A DNA stretch of 39,646 nt from positions 1-39,646 of the forward strand of contig JALGZR010000034.1 in the NCBI GenBank assembly GCA_025774805.1. The letters are read 5' to 3'. The DNA is from a bacterium (GTDB lineage Bacteria; ARS69). A model generated the notes under the pieces. It was not told the DNA's origin. It did not search any database and worked only from the letters and a program-made list of their open reading frames with translations. Positions 34,762 to 39,646 of the stretch are shown one piece after another; position 1 is the stretch's first letter, and each line of letters opens with the position of its first letter. Made by a program: the position numbers and the translations under genes.

Positions 34762-36200
34762 GCTCCCTCGCTCGAGGTCCTGATCGGGACGCCGGCTGGG
34801 CTCGCGGCCAGACGGGCCGCGAGGAGATCACCTGCCTTCCACACGTCGCCCGCTCCGAGGGTCATCACCAAATCCCCGGGACGGGTCTCGGGCGCCAAGA
34901 GGTCCACCGCATCCTCCCACGTCTCGATGAGACGGACGTCGGAGTGGCCGGCCGCCCTCACCGCGTCGACCACGATACGGGCGTCGATCCCCGCGATCGG
35001 CTCTTCACCGGCGGGGTAAATCGAGGTGATCAACACTCGATCCGCTCCGCGGAGGGCCGGTCCGAACTCGGTGCCCACGTCTCGGGTCCTCGTGTACCGG
35101 TGCGGCTGGAAGAGAACGACGAGGCGACGATCGGGCCATCCCTCCCGGATCGCCGAGAGCGTCGCTCGAACCTCGGTCGGATGGTGTGCGTAATCGTCCA
35201 CGATGAGCACCCCATCCACTTCGGAGCGCACCTCCATTCGCCGGGCGATGCCGGAGAACTCCCCGATCGCCTCGCGGATCGCATCGAAGGAGACGCCGAG
35301 CTCGAGCCCCACCGCGACCGCGGCGAGCGCGTTTCTCACGTTGTGGTCGCCGGGGACCGCCAGCGAGACCTCCCCGAGCTCCTCCTCTCCCCGCGAGACG
35401 GCAAAGACGGTCCTCGCCCCCACCTGCCGCTTCCGTCCGGCGCGCACCTCGGCGTCCTCCGAGAACCCGTAGGGGATCACCCGTCTCTGGAGGTCCCCGA
35501 GGAGTCCACGGGCCAGCGGATCGTCCACGCAGAGGATCGTCGCCCCGTAGAACGGCACCTTGTTCGCGAAGTCGACGAACGTGGATCGCAGCGTCTCCAG
35601 CGACCCGTAGTGGTCGAGGTGCTCCCGATCGACGTTCGTGACGACGGCGATCGTCGGGTTGAGCTTGAGGAAGGACCCGTCCGACTCGTCGGCCTCGGCC
35701 ACGAGGAAGTGTCCCTGCCCGAGACGTGCGTTCGAGTCGAAGGCGCGAAGCCGCCCCCCGACCACGATCGTCGGATCGAGACCGCCCCGGTCGAGGACGA
35801 GCGATGCGAGCCAGGTCGTCGTGGTCTTTCCGTGGGCGCCGGCGACGGCGATCCCGAACTTCATCCTCATGAGCTCGGCCAGCATCTCCGCCCGGGGAAT
35901 GACCGGGATTCCCGCGTCGCGGGCCGCCACCACCTCGGCGTTCGTCTCGCGCACGGCCGTCGAGACGACCACGACCTGCGCGTCTCCCAAGTTTTGCGGC
36001 GCGTGGCCGATGGAGAGCCGGCACCCGAGCCGCCCGAGCCTCCGAATCGAGTCGCCGTCGGCGAGATCGGAGCCCGAGACCTCGTAACCGAGATTCGCCA
36101 GCACCTCGGCGATGCCGCACATGCCGGTGCCGCCGATTCCCACGAAGTGGATCTTCCGGATCTTGTGGAACATCGCCTCGGTTCGGTCCTTCGTCGTCAT
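34758..36200 (-). CDS. murC: UDP-N-acetylmuramate--L-alanine ligase
   Basis: 480 residues, full length. Adds L-Ala to UDP-MurNAc in the cytoplasm. Domain 1 begins IRKIHFVGIGGTGMCGIAEVL; the ATP loop is GIAVAGAHGKTTTTW; the central domain has VAEADESDGSFL and NVDREHLDHYG; the end has DDYAHHPTEVRATL and FQPHRYTRT. ATG 36200 (MTTKDRTEAMFHK) has GAGG five bases upstream and is preferred over an in-frame start 26 codons upstream. Its stop overlaps the murB start (ATGA), and murG ends about 58 bases upstream. Confidence 0.97.
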   Translation of the reverse strand: MTTKDRTEAMFHKIRKIHFVGIGGTGMCGIAEVLANLGYEVSGSDLADGDSIRRLGRLGCRLSIGHAPQNLGDAQVVVVSTAVRETNAEVVAARDAGIPVIPRAEMLAELMRMKFGIAVAGAHGKTTTTWLASLVLDRGGLDPTIVVGGRLRAFDSNARLGQGHFLVAEADESDGSFLKLNPTIAVVTNVDREHLDHYGSLETLRSTFVDFANKVPFYGATILCVDDPLARGLLGDLQRRVIPYGFSEDAEVRAGRKRQVGARTVFAVSRGEEELGEVSLAVPGDHNVRNALAAVAVGLELGVSFDAIREAIGEFSGIARRMEVRSEVDGVLIVDDYAHHPTEVRATLSAIREGWPDRRLVVLFQPHRYTRTRDVGTEFGPALRGADRVLITSIYPAGEEPIAGIDARIVVDAVRAAGHSDVRLIETWEDAVDLLAPETRPGDLVMTLGAGDVWKAGDLLAARLAASPAGVPIRTSSEGA

Positions 36201-36258
36201 CCCCACCTCACGGTTTCTCGAGCGCCGAGATGAGCGCTCGGTCGTCGGGATCCCTCGC

Positions 36259-37362
36259 TCAGGCGAGATACCTCTCACAGGCGGTCGCGATCCGCTCGCG
36301 CGCCCCCTCCTCCCCCTCTCGCCGGGCGGCCTCGGCCATGCGGTCCAGCGCCCCCGGCTCTCCGATCATGCGCTCGATCTCGTCGGCCAGCCTTCGCGCG
36401 TCGAGCTCCTCCGGATCGAGGACCCGCGCCGCCCCGCTCGCCGCGTATCGCCGGGCGTTCACCCGCTGGTGGTCCTCGGCGGCGTGCGGGTAGGGCACGA
36501 GCAACGCCGCCGTGCCCGCGGCCGCGAGCTCGGCGAGCGTCATCGCTCCGGCCCGGGCGACGATGAGATCCGCCGCGGCGTACGCGTCGCCCACGTCGTC
36601 CAGGAACGGAACGACGCGAATTCGGTCGGGAGGAAGGTCGGCCGCGAGCCGCCGCGCCGATTCGTACTCCCGCTCTCCCGACTGCAGGACCATGCCGAGA
36701 TCCGTCCCGGCGCCCAGGAGTCGGGTCGCCCCGATCGCCGCCTCGGTGAGGGACCGGGCGCCCTGGCTCCCCCCGAGCACGAGCAGAACCGGCCGGCCGG
36801 CAGGCAGGCCGTGGACCGCCCGGAATCTCGCGGCGTCCCCCTCCTCCACCGATCGGCGGACGGGGTTCCCGGTCACGGCGGCGCGTCCCTTTCGAAAGAG
36901 CCGATCCACGCTCTCCGGAAAGGCCACGTGGACTTCCCGGGCGACGAGGGACGCGAGCCGCGTGGACACTCCGGGGATCGAGTTCTGCTCCAGGACGATC
37001 GTGGGGATCCGCAGCAGCGAGGCGAAGGCCACGAACGGCCCGGAGACGTAGCCGCCCGTCCCGATCACGAGATCGGGCCCCTCCGCGACCAGCAGAGCGA
37101 GCGCGGCGAGACCGCCCACGACGAGAGTGAAGGGGAACGCGAACCAGGAGAGACCCGGCCGCCGGGCGAAGCCCCGCAGCGGGACCTGCGCGACCTCGAA
37201 TCCGGCGCTACCGATCCATTCGACGCCCGGCTTGCCCCGGGCCGTGGCGAAGAGCACCCGCACGTCCCGTCGCCGGGCTCGGAGCTCCTCGGCCACCGCG
37301 ATGCCGGGGTAGACGTGCCCCCCGGTGCCCGACACGGCGATCAACACCTTGCGCACCACCAC
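36259..37362 (-). CDS. murG: UDP-N-acetylglucosamine--lipid-linked MurNAc-pentapeptide transferase
   Basis: Up to 367 residues. Converts lipid I to lipid II at the inner face of the membrane. GT-B fold: N-terminal glycine loop SGTGGHVYPGIAVAEEL, second loop GTGGYVSGP, donor domain LVLGGSQGARSL, and ARAGAMTLAELAAAGTAALLVPYPHAAEDHQ. The start is one of three consecutive GTG codons (37362, 37359, 37356); the G-rich stretch just upstream fits any. It lies between ftsW and murC in the dcw cluster. Confidence 0.96.
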   Translation of the reverse strand: MVVRKVLIAVSGTGGHVYPGIAVAEELRARRRDVRVLFATARGKPGVEWIGSAGFEVAQVPLRGFARRPGLSWFAFPFTLVVGGLAALALLVAEGPDLVIGTGGYVSGPFVAFASLLRIPTIVLEQNSIPGVSTRLASLVAREVHVAFPESVDRLFRKGRAAVTGNPVRRSVEEGDAARFRAVHGLPAGRPVLLVLGGSQGARSLTEAAIGATRLLGAGTDLGMVLQSGEREYESARRLAADLPPDRIRVVPFLDDVGDAYAAADLIVARAGAMTLAELAAAGTAALLVPYPHAAEDHQRVNARRYAASGAARVLDPEELDARRLADEIERMIGEPGALDRMAEAARREGEEGARERIATACERYLA

Positions 37363-37395
37363 CCCCCGGGGAGCGCATCCTGCGCGCTCGCCCGA

Positions 37396-38526
37396 TCATC
37401 CCCTCACCATCCGACGGTGGGCCGGACGGGAACGACGCGCGATCGAGAGGAGGAGCCCCACTCCCCCCAGGTTCACGAGCATGGCCGATCCCCCGTAGCT
37501 CACGAAGGGGAGCGGCAGCCCCGCGGTCGGGGCCATACCGAGAGCGACGGTCATGTTGAGCGCCGCCGCGACCCCGATCATCGAGGTCAACCCCACGGCG
37601 AGATGGCGGCCGAAGGGGTTGCGGGCGTCCCGGGCGATCGCGAGCCCTCGCCAGATCACCACCGCGAAGAGTGCCACGACGGACGCGGTTCCGAGAAGCC
37701 CGAATTCCTCGCCCAGAACCGCGAACGCGAAGTCGGTGTGGCAGTCCGGTAGGAAATACTCGGATTGCCGGCCGGCGCCCGGTCCGACCCCGAAGAGGCC
37801 TCCCGAGCCGAAGGCCACCAGGGACTGGTGCACCTGGAAGCTCGCGCCGAACGGATCGGCCGAGGGATCGAGGAAGCTGTGGATGCGACGCACCACGTGG
37901 GGCTTCTGAAAGGAGACGAAGGCGACCGCCGGCATCGTCGCGACCCCGGAGGTGAGGAGGTGGGAGATCCGGGCGCCGCCGACGAAGAGGAGAGTCCCGG
38001 TGAGCAGTCCCAGACTGAGAACGCCTCCGAAGTTGGGCTGCATCATCAGGAAGACGACGAAGATGCCCAGGAGGGTGAGCACCGGGACGAAGCCGCGACG
38101 GTAGTTGCGGATCCGCCCCTCGCCGTGCGAGAGAATCGAGGCGATGTACACCACCAAGGACAGCTTTCCGAGCTCCGCCGGCTGGATCACCATCGAGCCG
38201 ACCCGGATCCACCGGGTCGCTCCGTTCGCGGACACCGCCAGGGGGAAGTCCGGCACGAGGGTGAGCGCGAGCAGCACCAACGAGGAGACCACGAGAGGGA
38301 GCGCCAAGCGCTGGATGACGCGGTAGTCGATCCGCGAGAGAATCACCAACAGCCCCAGGCCGAGCGCCACCTTGACCAGGTGATTCAGGATCAGTCGCGT
38401 GCTCGATCCGCTCAGATCGTGGGAAATGGTCGTGCTCGACGAGAAGACGGTCACGCTCCCCAGGCCCAGCAACAACAGCACCGCGAGGAGCATGACACGG
38501 TCCCCGAGTCCGCCCCGCACCCTCAT
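37396..38526 (-). CDS. ftsW: Lipid II polymerase FtsW (SEDS family)
   Basis: 376 residues, about ten membrane helices. SEDS glycosyltransferase of septal peptidoglycan. Typical segments are NGATRWIRVGSMVIQPAELGKLSLVVYIA, MMQPNFGGVLSLGLL (with the catalytic-loop region FLMMQPNFG), SLVAFGSGGLFGVGPGAGRQSEYFLPDCHTDFAFAVLGEE-type periplasmic loop, and PTAGLPLPFVSYGGSAML near the end. ATG 38526 overlaps the murD stop by four bases (ATGA). Its partner FtsI is not in the window and probably lies beyond the right edge. Confidence 0.97.
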   Translation of the reverse strand: MRVRGGLGDRVMLLAVLLLLGLGSVTVFSSSTTISHDLSGSSTRLILNHLVKVALGLGLLVILSRIDYRVIQRLALPLVVSSLVLLALTLVPDFPLAVSANGATRWIRVGSMVIQPAELGKLSLVVYIASILSHGEGRIRNYRRGFVPVLTLLGIFVVFLMMQPNFGGVLSLGLLTGTLLFVGGARISHLLTSGVATMPAVAFVSFQKPHVVRRIHSFLDPSADPFGASFQVHQSLVAFGSGGLFGVGPGAGRQSEYFLPDCHTDFAFAVLGEEFGLLGTASVVALFAVVIWRGLAIARDARNPFGRHLAVGLTSMIGVAAALNMTVALGMAPTAGLPLPFVSYGGSAMLVNLGGVGLLLSIARRSRPAHRRMVRG

Positions 38527-39646
38527 TCCGCACCTCCCTCGTCTTGGGGTGCCCTCCCCTGTCGCCGTACGAGCTCCCGAAATCGGTCGCCCCGCTGAAC
38601 GTAGTTCTCGAATTGATCGAAGCTGGCGCAGCCGGGCGAGAAGAGGACCCGCTCTCCCGGTCGCGCCTCGTCCCGCGCCCGGAGGACCGCGGTCTCGAGC
38701 GTCTCGACGATCTCGCAAGAGACCGCCGCGCTCCACGCCGCCTCCATCTCCCGTGCGCCCTCGCCGATCAGGAAGACCCGTCGCGCCCCGCCCGCGACGG
38801 AGTCGACGATCGGGACGAAGTCGCATCCTTTCGTGACCCCTCCGGCGATCAGGAGCGTGGGCACCTCGGGATCGAGCGCCTTCTCCAGGGATCCCGGGTT
38901 CGTGCTCTTGGAGTCGTTCACCCATTCCACGCCGTCGACCTCGGTGACCCGCTCCATGCGGTGGGCGAGTCCGGAGAAGCCGCACGCTCCCTCCCGGATC
39001 GCCTCGTCCTCCAGGCCGATGAGGCGGGCACAGAGCGCGGCGCACAGGAGGTTCTCCCGGTTGTGACGACCGGGCAGCCCCCACTCCGAGAGAGAGAACA
39101 CCGACTCGTAGATCTCCTGTCCCATCCGCAGCACGACCCGCTCATCCCGGATGAACGCGCCCCGCGGTGGCGCCGGGGCCTCCCGGAACGCATAGACCTC
39201 GGCGGGAAGATCGACGAAGCGGCGGGACACCTCGCCGTCGCCCGCGTTGAGAACGGCGGCGTCGTCGTCTCGCTGGCGGGCGAAGAGGTTTCCCTTGGCG
39301 GCGGCGTACTCCTCGAAGTCGGCGTGCCAATCGAGATGGTCGGGGGTCAGGTTCAGAATCGCTCCGACGTGGGGTCGGAAGTCCGTGCACAGGTGGAGCT
39401 GGAAGCTGGAGACCTCGAGCACGATCAGCTCCGGCCGCTCCGCCACGACCGAGGAGAGCGGAGTCCCTACGTTTCCCGCCACGATCGCGGGGCGCCTCGC
39501 GGCGCGCGCCATCGACCCCAGGAGCTCGGAGGTCGTCGTCTTCCCGTTGGTGCCGGTGATCGCGACGACCGGCGCGTCCGTGAACCACCAGCCGAGCTCG
39601 AGCTCGCTCCGCACGGGGAGCCCGGCCGCGAGGGCGGCCGCGAGGA
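38523..39646 (-). CDS. murD: UDP-N-acetylmuramoylalanine--D-glutamate ligase, N-terminus cut by window
   Basis: The frame is open through the right edge (last full codons read LAAALAAGLPVRSELELGWW), so roughly the first 90 residues are missing. Adds D-Glu to UDP-MurNAc-Ala. Seen: ATP loop VVAITGTNGKTTTSELLG, VLEVSSFQLH, NLTPDHLDWHADFEEYAAAKGNLF, WVNDSKSTNPGSLEKAL, and the end VLFSPGCASFDQFENYVQRGDRF. GTG 39614 should not be taken as the start. Its stop overlaps ftsW (ATGA). Confidence 0.96.
   Translation of the reverse strand, partial: LAAALAAGLPVRSELELGWWFTDAPVVAITGTNGKTTTSELLGSMARAARRPAIVAGNVGTPLSSVVAERPELIVLEVSSFQLHLCTDFRPHVGAILNLTPDHLDWHADFEEYAAAKGNLFARQRDDDAAVLNAGDGEVSRRFVDLPAEVYAFREAPAPPRGAFIRDERVVLRMGQEIYESVFSLSEWGLPGRHNRENLLCAALCARLIGLEDEAIREGACGFSGLAHRMERVTEVDGVEWVNDSKSTNPGSLEKALDPEVPTLLIAGGVTKGCDFVPIVDSVAGGARRVFLIGEGAREMEAAWSAAVSCEIVETLETAVLRARDEARPGERVLFSPGCASFDQFENYVQRGDRFRELVRRQGRAPQDEGGAE

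Noticed and set aside
31663-35019. 1118-codon plus-strand open frame opposite the dcw cluster
   Set aside because: Mirror frame of ftsA, ftsQ and murB; composition and lack of any family motif mark it as a shadow.

Overview
The window is about 39.6 kb of very GC-rich, gene-dense bacterial chromosome. It carries a signal-peptide β-barrel protein, an LpxL-type acyltransferase, a division and cell wall (dcw) cluster, and type IV pilus ATPases, so the cell is a Gram-negative-type, probably surface-motile bacterium. The mix (archaeal-type ThrRS, MglA GTPase, SWIB protein with a histone-like tail, orphan CcmP-like shell protein, PatA/PimA-like pair) points to an uncultured high-GC lineage such as an Eisenbacteria-, FCB- or Gemmatimonadota-like group. 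The phylum is an inference that I cannot settle from this sequence alone.

Layout. 1-4351 (minus): glycine cleavage genes gcvT-gcvH-gcvPA-gcvPB, gcvPB cut by the left edge. 4562-9561 (minus): archaeal-type thrS, then uvrA. 9820-17144: a family-39-like membrane glycosyltransferase (plus); a small outer-membrane protein, a TPR protein and an MglA GTPase (minus); an acyltransferase/PimA-like pair (plus). 17283-18826: SWIB protein with a Lys/Arg-repeat tail (minus) and a CcmP-like BMC-T shell protein (plus). 19024-24203 (plus): a tight operon of FHA protein, HEAT-repeat/Ser-Thr kinase, and two PilT-type ATPases. 24392-30141 (minus): recG, nfeD, slipin, DUF456 protein and a PLP dehydratase. 30406-39646 (minus): dcw cluster murD-ftsW-murG-murC-murB-ftsQ-ftsA-ftsZ, murD cut by the right edge. 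murB carries an internal deletion with a frameshift.

The most unusual feature is a dispersed family of palindromic elements: A 9612-9685, B 17142-17170 (one arm only), C 24201-24380, D 30231-30408 and E 31709-31782. The two long copies (C, D) are colinear and show three paired compensatory substitutions in three separate helices, so a folded DNA or RNA structure is being maintained. At four of the five sites an element end supplies the stop codon of the neighbouring gene, and the elements flank ftsZ on both sides. I do not recognise this family.

No tRNA, rRNA, CRISPR array or transposase gene was seen.
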